Origin: Paraburkholderia madseniana | GTDB taxonomy: Bacteria > Pseudomonadota > Gammaproteobacteria > Burkholderiales > Burkholderiaceae | Direction of reading: 5' to 3' | NCBI RefSeq assembly: GCF_009690905.1 | Contig: NZ_VOSW01000059.1 | Span: 1-64,000, forward strand | Length of the DNA stretch: 64,000 nt | Shown here: one piece after another, positions 1-8,475 of the stretch | Layout of the letters: each line of letters starts with the position of its first letter | Numbering within the stretch: the stretch's first letter is position 1 | The notes under the pieces: generated by a model | What the model was told of the DNA's origin: nothing | Database searches by the model: none | The model's input: the letters and a program-made list of their open reading frames with translations, nothing else | Translations under genes and position numbers: made by a program

Positions 1-160
1 CCCCCCGGGGCCACCCTGAGACCGTCGGCGGTTACCCGCACGGCGCCTATTCCCCCGGCTTCCCGCCTGCAGGCGGGTACAGCCAGGCGAGGTGCGCGGT
101 CCGCGTTAACGAGGCCGCATCCTTTCCCAAGCAAGCGGTCCACACGGGAGTCACCGACTC
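1..160. other. Left edge, no gene assigned
   Basis: This stretch precedes hprK. In related genomes ptsN (EIIA-Ntr) usually lies just upstream, but no recognisable ptsN 3' end can be read here. A perfect 16-base palindrome (CCCGCCTGCAGGCGGG) sits at 62-77. It has no T-run after it, so I do not call it a terminator. Confidence 0.4.
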
Positions 161-1129
161 ATGGATACGTCCAGCATCAACGCCCAGAGCATTTTCGACG
201 ACAACGCCGCCATGCTGAAGTTGAGCTGGCTGACGGGGCATGAAGGCTGGGAGCGCGGCTTTTCTTCGGAATCGGTGGCCAATGCCACGTCGAGCGCCGA
301 CCTCGTCGGCCACTTGAACCTGATCCACCCGAACCGGATTCAGGTGCTCGGCGACGCCGAAATCGACTACTACAAGCGCCAAACCGACGAAGACCGCTCG
401 CGCCACATGGCCGAGCTGATCGCGTTGGAACCGCCGTTTCTGGTGGTGGCGGGCGGCGTCGCCGCGCCGCCGGAACTGGTGCTGCGCTGCACGCGCTCGT
501 CCACGCCGCTTTTCACCACGCCGATGTCCGCCGCTGCGGTGATCGACAGCCTGCGCCTCTACATGTCGCGCATTCTGGCGCCGCGCGCCACGCTGCATGG
601 CGTGTTTCTCGACATTCTCGGTATGGGCGTGCTGCTCACCGGCGATTCCGGCCTCGGCAAGAGCGAACTCGGGCTGGAACTGATCAGCCGCGGCCACGGC
701 CTTGTCGCCGACGACGCCGTGGATTTCGTGCGCCTTGGGCCGGATTTTGTCGAAGGGCGCTGCCCGCCGCTGCTGCAAAACCTGCTTGAAGTGCGCGGTC
801 TGGGCCTGCTCGACATCAAGACGATCTTCGGTGAAACCGCGGTGCGCCGCAAAATGAAACTGAAACTGATCGTGCAACTGGTGCGCCGTCCGGATGGCGA
901 ATTCCAGCGGCTGCCGCTGGAAAGTCAAACCGTCGACGTGCTCGGCTTGCCGATCAGCAAAGTCACGATTCAGGTGGCGGCCGGCCGCAACCTCGCGGTT
1001 CTGGTCGAAGCGGCCGTGCGCAACACGATCCTGCAACTGCGCGGCATCGATACGCTGCGCGACTTCATGGATCGCCAGCGTCTGGCCATGCAGGACCCGG
1101 ACAGCCAGTTTCCCGGCAAATTGATCTGA
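161..1129 (+). CDS. hprK: HPr kinase/phosphorylase HprK
   Basis: Bifunctional cytoplasmic enzyme that phosphorylates HPr on its regulatory serine and removes that phosphate again, linking PTS activity to metabolic state. The 322-residue product has the usual family length. It shows the P-loop GDSGLGKS at residues 161-168, the preceding HGVFLDILG strand with His146, and the HprK signature EVRGLGLLDI at 210-219. The likely target, HPr with GLHARAS (His15) and Ser46, is encoded at 57727-57996. rapZ follows after 108 bases on the same strand. A GGAG lies about 11 bases upstream of the ATG. Confidence 0.96.
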   Translation: MDTSSINAQSIFDDNAAMLKLSWLTGHEGWERGFSSESVANATSSADLVGHLNLIHPNRIQVLGDAEIDYYKRQTDEDRSRHMAELIALEPPFLVVAGGVAAPPELVLRCTRSSTPLFTTPMSAAAVIDSLRLYMSRILAPRATLHGVFLDILGMGVLLTGDSGLGKSELGLELISRGHGLVADDAVDFVRLGPDFVEGRCPPLLQNLLEVRGLGLLDIKTIFGETAVRRKMKLKLIVQLVRRPDGEFQRLPLESQTVDVLGLPISKVTIQVAAGRNLAVLVEAAVRNTILQLRGIDTLRDFMDRQRLAMQDPDSQFPGKLI

Positions 1130-1237
1130 ATCCGCGCGCCCCCGCGCACCGTGTGACGTCCGCAGCCAACGGCAGGCTGCGACGGCGCGCACACGGGGAC
1201 CAGATGCTATGATGAACTGTACGGATTTCACGACTCC

Positions 1238-2131
1238 ATGCGCATAATCCTGATCACCGGTATTTCCGGCTCCGGCAAATCAGTTGCCCTGAACGCGCTT
1301 GAAGACGCAGGCTATTACTGCGTCGACAATCTGCCGCCGCGTTTTTTGCCGCAACTGGCCAACTATCTCGCCGACGACGGCCAGGAACGCCTCGCGGTCG
1401 CCATCGACGCGCGCTCGAGCGCTTCGCTCGACGAAATGCCCGCGATGATCCGCGACCTGTCGCGCGCCCACGACGTGCGCGTACTCTTCCTGAACGCAAG
1501 CACGCAGTCGCTGATTCAACGCTTTTCCGAAACGCGCCGCCGCCATCCGCTGTCCGGCTCCACGGCGCATGATGCAGACGTCGGCCTGTTGACGTCGCTC
1601 GCCGAAGCGATCGAACGCGAACGCGAACTCGTGGCGGGCCTCGCCGAATTCGGCCATCAGATCGACACCAGCAATCTGCGCGCGAACGTGCTGCGTGCGT
1701 GGGTCAAACGCTTCATCGAGCAGGAAGACGCGGGGCTCGTGCTGATGTTCGAGTCCTTCGGCTTTAAACGCGGCGTGCCGCTCGACGCCGATTATGTTTT
1801 CGACGTACGCACGCTGCCGAACCCGTACTACGATCACGAATTGCGGCCGCTCACAGGCCTCGACCAACCGGTGCGGGATTTTCTCGACGCGCTGCCGGTC
1901 GTGCATGAAATGATCGACGACATCGAAAAATTTCTCGCCAAATGGTTGCCGCATTTCCGTGACGACAACCGCAGTTATCTGACGGTCGCGATCGGTTGTA
2001 CGGGCGGCCAGCACCGCTCGGTATTCATTGCTGAGACGCTCGCCGCGCGTCTCGCAACGTCGGCGAATGTCATTGTGCGGCACCGCGATGCGCCGGTGGA
2101 CATCGGCGAATCATCGAAGTTAGTGGCTTAA
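1238..2131 (+). CDS. rapZ: RNase adapter / nucleotide-binding protein RapZ
   Basis: P-loop protein of the RapZ/YvcJ family. In enterobacteria RapZ guides RNase E to the small RNA GlmZ and so controls glucosamine-6-phosphate synthase; that role is not shown for beta-proteobacteria. The 297 residues contain the Walker A motif GISGSGKS at residues 8-15, CVDNLP at about 28-33 and the C-terminal IGCTGGQHRS motif characteristic of the family. It sits directly after hprK, a conserved pairing that ties it to PTS and amino-sugar regulation. Confidence 0.95.
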   Translation: MRIILITGISGSGKSVALNALEDAGYYCVDNLPPRFLPQLANYLADDGQERLAVAIDARSSASLDEMPAMIRDLSRAHDVRVLFLNASTQSLIQRFSETRRRHPLSGSTAHDADVGLLTSLAEAIERERELVAGLAEFGHQIDTSNLRANVLRAWVKRFIEQEDAGLVLMFESFGFKRGVPLDADYVFDVRTLPNPYYDHELRPLTGLDQPVRDFLDALPVVHEMIDDIEKFLAKWLPHFRDDNRSYLTVAIGCTGGQHRSVFIAETLAARLATSANVIVRHRDAPVDIGESSKLVA

Positions 2132-2170
2132 CCGGCCGCATCGCGCGGCCTCAACTCGAAGCGTTGCGCC

Positions 2171-2806
2171 ATGTCTTCTACGCCTACTGTGCTTGCCGAT
2201 GTGCCGCTATTTCCGCTGCATACGGTGCTGTTCCCTGACGGGCTGCTGCCCCTGAAAATCTTCGAGGCGCGCTACCTCGATATGGCGCGCGATTGTCTGC
2301 GTGAAAAAACGCCGTTCGGTGTGTGTCTGCTGAAAAGCGGTGCTGAAGTGGCGCGCGAAGAAGAGCCTTCGGTACCCGAAGCAATTGGCTGTCTCGCCGA
2401 AATCGAAGAGTGCGATGTCGAAGCCTTCGGCATGCTGCTGATTCGGGCACGTGGCACGCGGCGGTTTCGCCTGCTGTCGCATCGCGTGGAGAGCAGCGGC
2501 TTGCTGGTCGGCATGGCTGAGCCGCTCGGAGAAGACATCCCGCTCGAGGGCAATGAGCAACTGGCCAAATTCGGTGCGTGCGCGGAAGTGCTCGAACGGA
2601 TCATCGCCACGATCCGCGAACGCGACCCGGACAGCTTGCCGTTCGCGGAACCGTTCCGGCTGGAAGATCCGTCATGGGTGTCGAACCGGCTTGCGGAAGT
2701 GTTGCCGATCGCCCTTCGTGCAAGGCAAAAGTTGATGGAATTGCAGGACGCCGGCGCGCGAATCGACGTGGTTCATCACTATATGCAGCAGCATCAGTTG
2801 CTTTGA
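2171..2806 (+). CDS. LON peptidase substrate-binding domain protein
   Basis: The 211-residue protein consists of a stand-alone Lon N-terminal (substrate-binding) domain, with the characteristic opening PLFPLHTVLFPDGLLPLKIF and ARYLDM. There is no AAA+ module and no Ser-Lys protease domain, so it is not the Lon protease. Such single-domain proteins are widespread in proteobacteria and their role is not settled. It starts 39 bases after rapZ and is probably co-transcribed. It converges with mutY, with only 27 bases between their stop codons. Confidence 0.88.
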   Translation: MSSTPTVLADVPLFPLHTVLFPDGLLPLKIFEARYLDMARDCLREKTPFGVCLLKSGAEVAREEEPSVPEAIGCLAEIEECDVEAFGMLLIRARGTRRFRLLSHRVESSGLLVGMAEPLGEDIPLEGNEQLAKFGACAEVLERIIATIRERDPDSLPFAEPFRLEDPSWVSNRLAEVLPIALRARQKLMELQDAGARIDVVHHYMQQHQLL

Positions 2807-2833
2807 TTTAACGTGCTTTCGGCTCGGGGCTGG

Positions 2834-3895
2834 CTAGATCAGCGAGCCGTGCAGACTATCCAGTAGTTTGCGCACCGGCGCGGGCACACCGAACGAATCG
2901 AGATCGCTTAACGCGACCCATGCAGTGTCCGCGTCGTTAAGCGCAGCCAATGCGCCCACGCCGCGATCCAACTCAGCGAGCCGCGGCTCGATATCCAGCT
3001 TGAAATGCGTGAAGACGTGCGTGAGCGGCGCGAGCGGCGAGACCGCTCCGTCGCCACCGAAGGCACGCGCACGCTCGGCGAGCGCGGCTTCGTCAGCAGC
3101 TTCGGGCAGGCTCCACAAGCCACCCCAGATGCCCGAGGGCGGGCGCTTTTCCAGCATCACGGCGTTACCGTCGCGCAGCACCAGCATCCATGTGCGGCGC
3201 GTCGGCACGGCTTTTTTCGGTCGTGCCGTGGGCAGTTCACGCTGACGTCCGCTCACGTTGGCCACGCAGTCGGCGGCGAACGGGCAGCGCAGGCAATCCG
3301 GCTTGCCGCGCACGCACAGCGTTGCGCCGAGGTCCATCAGGCCTTGCGTATATGCACTGACATCGTCGTCCGATGCGTTGGACGGGAGCAGCGATTCCGC
3401 CAGCGTCCACATCGCATTCTCGACTTTCTTTTCGCCCGGAAAACCTTCAACGCCGAATACGCGTGCCAACACGCGCTTCACGTTACCGTCGAGAATCGTG
3501 GCGCGCGCGCCAAACGCGAAAGAGGCGATCGCCGCTGCCGTCGAGCGACCGATGCCCGGCAATTCAGCAAGCTCGTCCGCCGACGCGGGAAACGCACCGC
3601 CATGCTGCTCGACGACCACCTGCGCGCAGCGATGCAGATTGCGTGCGCGCGAGTAATAGCCGAGGCCGGCCCACAACGCCATCACGTCGTCTGCCGGCGC
3701 CGCGGCGAGCGAGGCAACATCCGGACAACGCGCAAGAAACTTGGCGTAGTACGGAATCACCGTCGATACCTGGGTCTGCTGCAGCATGATTTCCGACAGC
3801 CAGATGCGATACGGATCGCGCGTGTTCTGCCAGGGCAGGTCATGACGGCCATGCTGGCGCTGCCATGCAATCAGCCGCGTGGAAAAATCAGACAT
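2834..3895 (-). CDS. mutY: A/G-specific adenine glycosylase MutY
   Basis: Removes adenine mispaired with 8-oxoguanine or guanine, acting with MutM in the GO repair system. The 353-residue product has the catalytic LSEIMLQQTQ segment (Glu35), a helix-hairpin-helix ELPGIGRSTAA, and an iron-sulfur ligand set C-x6-C-x2-C-x5-C (CVRGKPDCLRC...C). A C-terminal NUDIX-like 8-oxoG recognition domain follows. The frame is open further upstream to 4096, but the family N-terminus MSDFSTRLIAWQ fixes the start at 3895. mutM lies directly upstream on the same strand. Confidence 0.95.
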   Translation of the reverse strand: MSDFSTRLIAWQRQHGRHDLPWQNTRDPYRIWLSEIMLQQTQVSTVIPYYAKFLARCPDVASLAAAPADDVMALWAGLGYYSRARNLHRCAQVVVEQHGGAFPASADELAELPGIGRSTAAAIASFAFGARATILDGNVKRVLARVFGVEGFPGEKKVENAMWTLAESLLPSNASDDDVSAYTQGLMDLGATLCVRGKPDCLRCPFAADCVANVSGRQRELPTARPKKAVPTRRTWMLVLRDGNAVMLEKRPPSGIWGGLWSLPEAADEAALAERARAFGGDGAVSPLAPLTHVFTHFKLDIEPRLAELDRGVGALAALNDADTAWVALSDLDSFGVPAPVRKLLDSLHGSLI

Positions 3896-3956
3896 GACGG
3901 GAAAAGCGGGCTTAACGGACGAGGCGGACGGGCTTATACGAGAAGGCATCGAAAAT

Positions 3957-4787
3957 TTAGCGCTGGCAGGTGGGACAGAAATACGTAGAACGCTGCCCCT
4001 GCACGATCTGTTTGATCGGCGTTCCACACACGCGGCATGGCAGCCCCGCGCGATCATAGACGAAATAGTCGAGCTGGAAGTAACCGCTTTCGCCATCGCT
4101 GCCGACGAAATCGCGCAGCGTGCTGCCGCCCTTCTCGATCGCTGCGGCGAGCGTGACGCGCACCGCGTCGGCCAGCAGATCGTAGCGCACGAGCGAGACG
4201 CGGCCCGCTGCGGTGGTGGGCCGGATACCGGCGCGAAAGAGACTTTCGGATGCGTAGATATTACCCACGCCGACCACGATTTCCCCTGCCAGCAGCGCCT
4301 GCTTCACCGACACCTTGCGCCCACGCGTGAGCCGGTGCATCAACGCGCCGGAAAACGCAGGCGAAAATGGCTCGACGCCGAGGCCCGCGAGCAGCGGATG
4401 TTCGAGCACGTCGCCGGCTTCGCGCGGGTGCCACAGCACCGCGCCGAAGCGCCGCGGATCGCGATAGCGCAAAATGAACTCGTCGAAAATCCAGTCGATG
4501 TGATCGTGCTTCGCCGCAGCGGGTGGACGCGGCACATGGCGCAGCACACGCAGCGTGCCGGTCATGCCCAGATGCACAATGAACCAGCCGGCGTCGATTT
4601 CGAACAGCAGATACTTGCCCCGCCGTTCGACCTTGCGCACCACGCTGCCACGCAAGGTTTTCGCAAGGTCCGCCGGAATCGGCCAACGCAGCGCGGGCGT
4701 ACGTACATCGACGCGTTCAACCTTGCGCCCGGACACATACGGTTCGATTCCCCTTCGGGTAACCTCAACTTCTGGCAACTCTGGCAT
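3957..4787 (-). CDS. mutM: Formamidopyrimidine-DNA glycosylase MutM (Fpg)
   Basis: Bifunctional glycosylase/AP lyase that excises 8-oxoguanine and other oxidised purines. The start at 4787 gives MPELPEVE, leaving Pro2 as the N-terminal nucleophile and Glu3 as the catalytic acid after methionine removal. A lysine in RRGKYLLFEI matches the conserved beta-turn lysine. The C-terminus has the zinc finger C-x2-C-x16-C-x2-C (CRVCG...CPTC). The length of 276 residues is typical. It is followed by mutY on the same strand and diverges from the TPR gene. Confidence 0.96.
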   Translation of the reverse strand: MPELPEVEVTRRGIEPYVSGRKVERVDVRTPALRWPIPADLAKTLRGSVVRKVERRGKYLLFEIDAGWFIVHLGMTGTLRVLRHVPRPPAAAKHDHIDWIFDEFILRYRDPRRFGAVLWHPREAGDVLEHPLLAGLGVEPFSPAFSGALMHRLTRGRKVSVKQALLAGEIVVGVGNIYASESLFRAGIRPTTAAGRVSLVRYDLLADAVRVTLAAAIEKGGSTLRDFVGSDGESGYFQLDYFVYDRAGLPCRVCGTPIKQIVQGQRSTYFCPTCQR

Positions 4788-4874
4788 GTCTAACTGGTCT
4801 GCAACTTGCGTGAGTGGTTGTGCGCTTATTGTAGCGAGCGCGTTACAATCGTCCGAAACATTGAACGGATTTCC

Positions 4875-6716
4875 ATGAACTTGTCCTTCGTGAAGCTGTT
4901 TTCGAAGCGCCCGGCTAGCGCATCCCGCGTGCCGCACGCCGTGTCCGCTCGTCGCATGCTCGGTGTCGCCGTGCTCGCCGTCTGGGCGCTGGCAGCCGTG
5001 CCCGCGCACGCGCAGAACCCGTCGCCCGACTCGGATGACACGTCTGTCACCCTGCCGGACCCGCTCGGCCCGGCAACGGCAGAAGACCAGAAGTCTCTGC
5101 CGGGCGTGCCGCTGTCCAGCCAGATCGTATTCCAGGTGCTCGCCGCTGAAGTCGCGTTGCAACGCGATCAGCCGGCACCCGCCTACCAGACCTATCTCGC
5201 GCTCGCGCGCGACACGCACGATCCGCGCATGGCGCAACGCGCCACGGAAATCGCGCTGGCCGCGCAAAGCCCGTCAGACGCGCTGGCCGCCGCGCAATTG
5301 TGGCAGCAGTATGCGCCGGATTCGGAACGCGCCGCACAACTCGACGCATCGCTGCTCGTGCTGTCCGGCAAGCCTGACGACGCCGCGCCGATCCTCGCCC
5401 GTGAACTCGCGAGAGTGCCGGCCGACAATCGCGGCAGCGCGATTCTGGCGCTGCAGTTGCTGCTCTCGCGCGGTCCGAACCGGATCGGTGGCTTGCATGT
5501 GCTGCAGGATCTGCTGAAGAACGACCTGAACCGGCCCGAGGCGCAGATGGCCATCGCGCGCCAGCAGCTCGTTTCGGACGACGCACCGGGCGCGCGCAAG
5601 TCGCTCGAGCAGGCGCTTGCGCTCAAGCCGGACTATTTGCCGGCCGCGCTGATGCTGTCGCAGATGGGCCCGGAGGAGCGCAAGGAAGGCATCGCGTCGC
5701 TCGAAAAGTACGTGCAGCAGAATCCGAAATCGCATGACGCGCGTCTCGCGCTCGCGCAGATGTATCTCGCGAGCGACCGTCTGGACGACGCGCAGAAGCA
5801 GTTCGAGATCATGCACAAGAACAACGCGACCGACCTCACGCCGCTGATGGCGCTCGCGCTGATCAAGATCCAGCAGAAGAATTTCACCGAGGCGCAGACC
5901 TATCTGACCCAGTACGCGCAGCAAGCCGAAAAGACGCCAGGCGCCGATCCGGGCCAGGCGTATATCTATCTTGCGCAACTGTCGCTCGAACAGAAGAACG
6001 AAGCGGCGGCGAGCGACTGGCTGAACAAGGTTTCACCAGCCAGCCAGCAATTCGTGCCGGCGCAGATCACGCGGGCACAATTGCTCGCCAAGCAGGGCAA
6101 GACTGAAGACGCGCGCAAGCTGCTGGCCAACCTGCAGGCGCCCGATCCGCGCGACCAGGCGTTGATTGCACGCACCGACGCAGCCATTCTGTTCGACGCG
6201 AAGCGCTATCCGGAAGCGGAAACACGCCTGCAACAAGCCACCGCGAATTTCCCGGACGATCCCGATCTGACCTACGACTACGCCATGGCCGCCGAAAAAA
6301 CCGGCCACTACGATGTCATGGAAGCGCAACTGCGCAAGCTGATCCAGACGCAGCCGGACAATCCGCAGGCTTATAACGCGCTCGGCTATTCGCTGGCCGA
6401 TCGCAATCAGCGCCTCTCGGAAGCGGACAAACTGGTCGAGAAGGCCTCGGCGCTGGCGCCGAACGACGCGTTCATCATGGACAGCGTCGGCTGGGTCAAG
6501 TACCGGATGGGCGATACGTCGGATGCCATCAAGCTGCTGCGCAAAGCGTACGACCTCCAGCCGAACGCCGAAATCGGTGCGCATCTCGGCGAAGTGTTGT
6601 GGAAAACCGGAGCTCAGGATCAGGCTCGCGCCGCCTTCCGCGACGCGCGCAAGCTCGAACCGGACAACGACACACTGGTTAAAACGCTGCAACGTCTTCA
6701 GGTAAACGATCTTTGA
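4875..6716 (+). CDS. TPR-repeat protein, exported
   Basis: A 613-residue protein with an N-terminal signal sequence (hydrophobic stretch LGVAVLAVWALAAVPAHA, likely cut after AHA) followed by many tetratricopeptide repeats, e.g. AYNALGYSLADR and AEIGAHLGEVLWKTG near the C-terminus. Such proteins usually act as periplasmic or outer-membrane-associated scaffolds. The start at 4875 is preferred over an upstream in-frame start at 4806 because the signal peptide begins there. Its TGA overlaps the ATG of lolB, suggesting translational coupling and a shared envelope role. The exact function is unknown. Confidence 0.85.
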   Translation: MNLSFVKLFSKRPASASRVPHAVSARRMLGVAVLAVWALAAVPAHAQNPSPDSDDTSVTLPDPLGPATAEDQKSLPGVPLSSQIVFQVLAAEVALQRDQPAPAYQTYLALARDTHDPRMAQRATEIALAAQSPSDALAAAQLWQQYAPDSERAAQLDASLLVLSGKPDDAAPILARELARVPADNRGSAILALQLLLSRGPNRIGGLHVLQDLLKNDLNRPEAQMAIARQQLVSDDAPGARKSLEQALALKPDYLPAALMLSQMGPEERKEGIASLEKYVQQNPKSHDARLALAQMYLASDRLDDAQKQFEIMHKNNATDLTPLMALALIKIQQKNFTEAQTYLTQYAQQAEKTPGADPGQAYIYLAQLSLEQKNEAAASDWLNKVSPASQQFVPAQITRAQLLAKQGKTEDARKLLANLQAPDPRDQALIARTDAAILFDAKRYPEAETRLQQATANFPDDPDLTYDYAMAAEKTGHYDVMEAQLRKLIQTQPDNPQAYNALGYSLADRNQRLSEADKLVEKASALAPNDAFIMDSVGWVKYRMGDTSDAIKLLRKAYDLQPNAEIGAHLGEVLWKTGAQDQARAAFRDARKLEPDNDTLVKTLQRLQVNDL

Positions 6717-7348
6717 TGCGTCTTTCCCGCTTGATCTCTTATCTCCGGGCGCCGCGTGGCGCGGCGCTCGGATTCGTAGCGGCAGCGGTTGTCGCGTTGG
6801 CTGGTTGTGCATCGGTTAAGCCGCAAGGGCCGTCCACGTCGAATGCGGCAACGTCCGTCACCGCACAGACCTCGCGTGCTTATCAAGGCCGTTTCGCGGT
6901 CCAGTACAACGATCAGAACGGCCAGCAGCGCAATGCCTATGGCAACTTCACCTGGCAGGAAACGGGAGACACGGTCACCCTGCAATTGCGCAATCCGCTT
7001 GGGCAGACGCTCGCAATCGTGACTTCGTCGCCGGCTTCGGCCACGCTCGAACTGCCGAACCGCCAACCGCTCACCGCCGACAACGTCTCCACGCTGATGC
7101 AGAACGCACTCGGCTTCACGTTGCCGGTCGAAGGGCTGCGCTACTGGCTGCAGCCTTCGCCGGCGCCGACTTCGCGCGCGAAGACCGAGCAGGATCCGCA
7201 ACAGCCTTCGCGTCTGAAGCAGATCACGCAGGACGGCTGGACGATCGACTACCTCGCGTATGCCGACGCGCCGGCCACTGGTGTGAAGCGCTTGAACCTG
7301 AGCCGCGCGGAACCGCCGCTCGACATCAAGCTCGTGCTGGATCAGTAG
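6716..7348 (+). CDS. lolB: Outer-membrane lipoprotein receptor LolB
   Basis: Receives lipoproteins from the periplasmic carrier LolA and inserts them into the outer membrane. The product (210 residues from the ATG at 6716) has a lipoprotein signal ending in the lipobox LAGC, with Cys31 as the acylation site. The mature part matches the LolB fold, e.g. YQGRFAVQYNDQNGQQ and GLRYWLQ. A TTG one codon earlier is also open, but the ATG overlaps the stop of the TPR gene as TGATG. ispE follows after 73 bases, the classic lolB-ispE-prs order. Confidence 0.93.
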   Translation: MRLSRLISYLRAPRGAALGFVAAAVVALAGCASVKPQGPSTSNAATSVTAQTSRAYQGRFAVQYNDQNGQQRNAYGNFTWQETGDTVTLQLRNPLGQTLAIVTSSPASATLELPNRQPLTADNVSTLMQNALGFTLPVEGLRYWLQPSPAPTSRAKTEQDPQQPSRLKQITQDGWTIDYLAYADAPATGVKRLNLSRAEPPLDIKLVLDQ

Positions 7349-7421
7349 TTCAGTAGCCGCGCCTGTTCGCGCAACCCTTGCCGCTTCTTCGGCGCCGCTA
7401 TGGCGCATGTAGCCCTGACCC

Positions 7422-8303
7422 ATGATTGAAACGACCGATTCGCTGCGCGATTGCCTCGCGCCAGCGAAACTGAACCTCTTCCTGCACATCACCGGCCGCC
7501 GGCCGGACGGCTATCACACGCTGCAAACCGTCTTCCAGTTACTCGACTGGGGCGACATCCTGCACTTCACGTTGCGTGACGACGGCCTCATCACGCGCAG
7601 CACCGAGATCGCCGACGTGCCGCCGGACCACGATCTCACCGTGCGCGCTGCAACGCTCCTGAAAGCGCATACCGGCTCGCCCGCGGGTGTCGATATCGAA
7701 ATCGACAAGCGCCTGCCGATGGGGGCGGGTCTCGGCGGCGGCAGCTCCGATGCGGCGACCACGCTGCTCGCGCTGAACCGTCTCTGGAAGCTCGATTTGC
7801 CACGACTGGAGTTGCAGGCGCTGGCGTTGAAACTCGGTGCGGACGTGCCATTTTTTGTTTTTGGGAAAAATGCGTTCGCACAGGGTGTCGGAGAGGCTTT
7901 AGACGTTGTACAATTGCCGCCGCGCCATTTCCTGGTGGTGACACCGAGGGTTCACGTTCCAACTGCAGCGATTTTTTCCGAAAAAGCGTTGACAAGAGAT
8001 TCGAAACCCCTCATAATTACGGACTTTCCTGCAGAACTTAGCTGCAACACTGAATGGCCAGAAAGTTTTGGCCGCAATGACATGCAGCAGGTTGTCGTGG
8101 GAAAATACGCGGAAGTAGCGCAAGTGCTGCGGTGGTTTGAAAACATCGCACCCGCGCGGATGTCTGGATCAGGTGCAAGTGTATTTGCAGCGTTCCGTAG
8201 CAAAGCTGAAGCAGAAGCGGCGCAAGCCAAACTGCCTAGCGAATGGAACAGCGCAGTAACTGCAAGTCTCGATCAGCATCCACTCTTTACTTTCGCGTCA
8301 TAA
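7422..8303 (+). CDS. ispE: 4-diphosphocytidyl-2-C-methyl-D-erythritol kinase IspE
   Basis: GHMP-family kinase that phosphorylates the 2-hydroxyl of CDP-ME in the MEP pathway to isopentenyl diphosphate. The 293 residues contain APAKLNLFLHI at the N-terminus, the ATP-binding glycine loop PMGAGLGGGSSDAA, and RMSGSGASVFA near the C-terminus. The 3' half (about 7850-8300) is visibly richer in A/T than its surroundings and uses codons uncommon here (AGA, TTA, GGG). It contains a promoter-like sequence at 7989-8017. Confidence 0.95.
   Translation: MIETTDSLRDCLAPAKLNLFLHITGRRPDGYHTLQTVFQLLDWGDILHFTLRDDGLITRSTEIADVPPDHDLTVRAATLLKAHTGSPAGVDIEIDKRLPMGAGLGGGSSDAATTLLALNRLWKLDLPRLELQALALKLGADVPFFVFGKNAFAQGVGEALDVVQLPPRHFLVVTPRVHVPTAAIFSEKALTRDSKPLIITDFPAELSCNTEWPESFGRNDMQQVVVGKYAEVAQVLRWFENIAPARMSGSGASVFAAFRSKAEAEAAQAKLPSEWNSAVTASLDQHPLFTFAS
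7989..8017 (+). promoter_or_regulatory. Sigma-70-type promoter inside ispE, toward tRNA-Gln/prs
   Basis: TTGACA at 7989-7994, a 17-base spacer and CATAAT at 8012-8017 form a near-consensus promoter within the ispE coding sequence. The predicted transcript would start near 8024 and run through the end of ispE into tRNA-Gln and prs. Activity is inferred from sequence only. Confidence 0.55.
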
Positions 8304-8353
8304 GTTTTGCCTCGTCGAACGTTCCCTCGTTCGGTGAAGCTCAAAGTTAGTGT

Positions 8354-8430
8354 AGGGGAGTCGCCAAGTTGGTTAAGGCACCGGATTTTGATTCCGGCAT
8401 TCGAAGGTTCGACTCCTTCCTCCCCTGCCA
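8354..8430 (+). tRNA. tRNA-Gln (anticodon TTG)
   Basis: A 77-base cloverleaf with encoded CCA. The acceptor stem AGGGGAG pairs with CTCCCCT. The D arm is GCCAAGTTGGTTAAGGC. The anticodon stem CCGGA/TCCGG encloses loop TTTTGAT with anticodon TTG. The T arm GAAGG/CCTTC encloses TTCGACT, and discriminator G precedes CCA. It lies between ispE and prs, probably on the same transcript as prs. Confidence 0.96.
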
Positions 8431-8475
8431 AAAATTCTCGCATTTCCCTCGCCCCCAGCCTGAAGTAGGTGCACG

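Noticed and set aside
62..77. 16-base palindrome CCCGCCTGCAGGCGGG as a terminator of an upstream gene
   Set aside because: No T-run follows and no upstream gene end can be identified, so only its presence is recorded.
47..1231. Long minus-strand open frame across hprK
   Set aside because: It is the GC-driven shadow of hprK. Its translation is rich in Arg, His and Gln with no family motif. The same holds for 25318-27186 (+), 27251-29296 (+) and 42496-44112 (+).
4806..4874. Upstream extension of the TPR protein
   Set aside because: The extra 23 codons precede the signal peptide and lie in the mutM-TPR promoter region; the ATG at 4875 is the sensible start.
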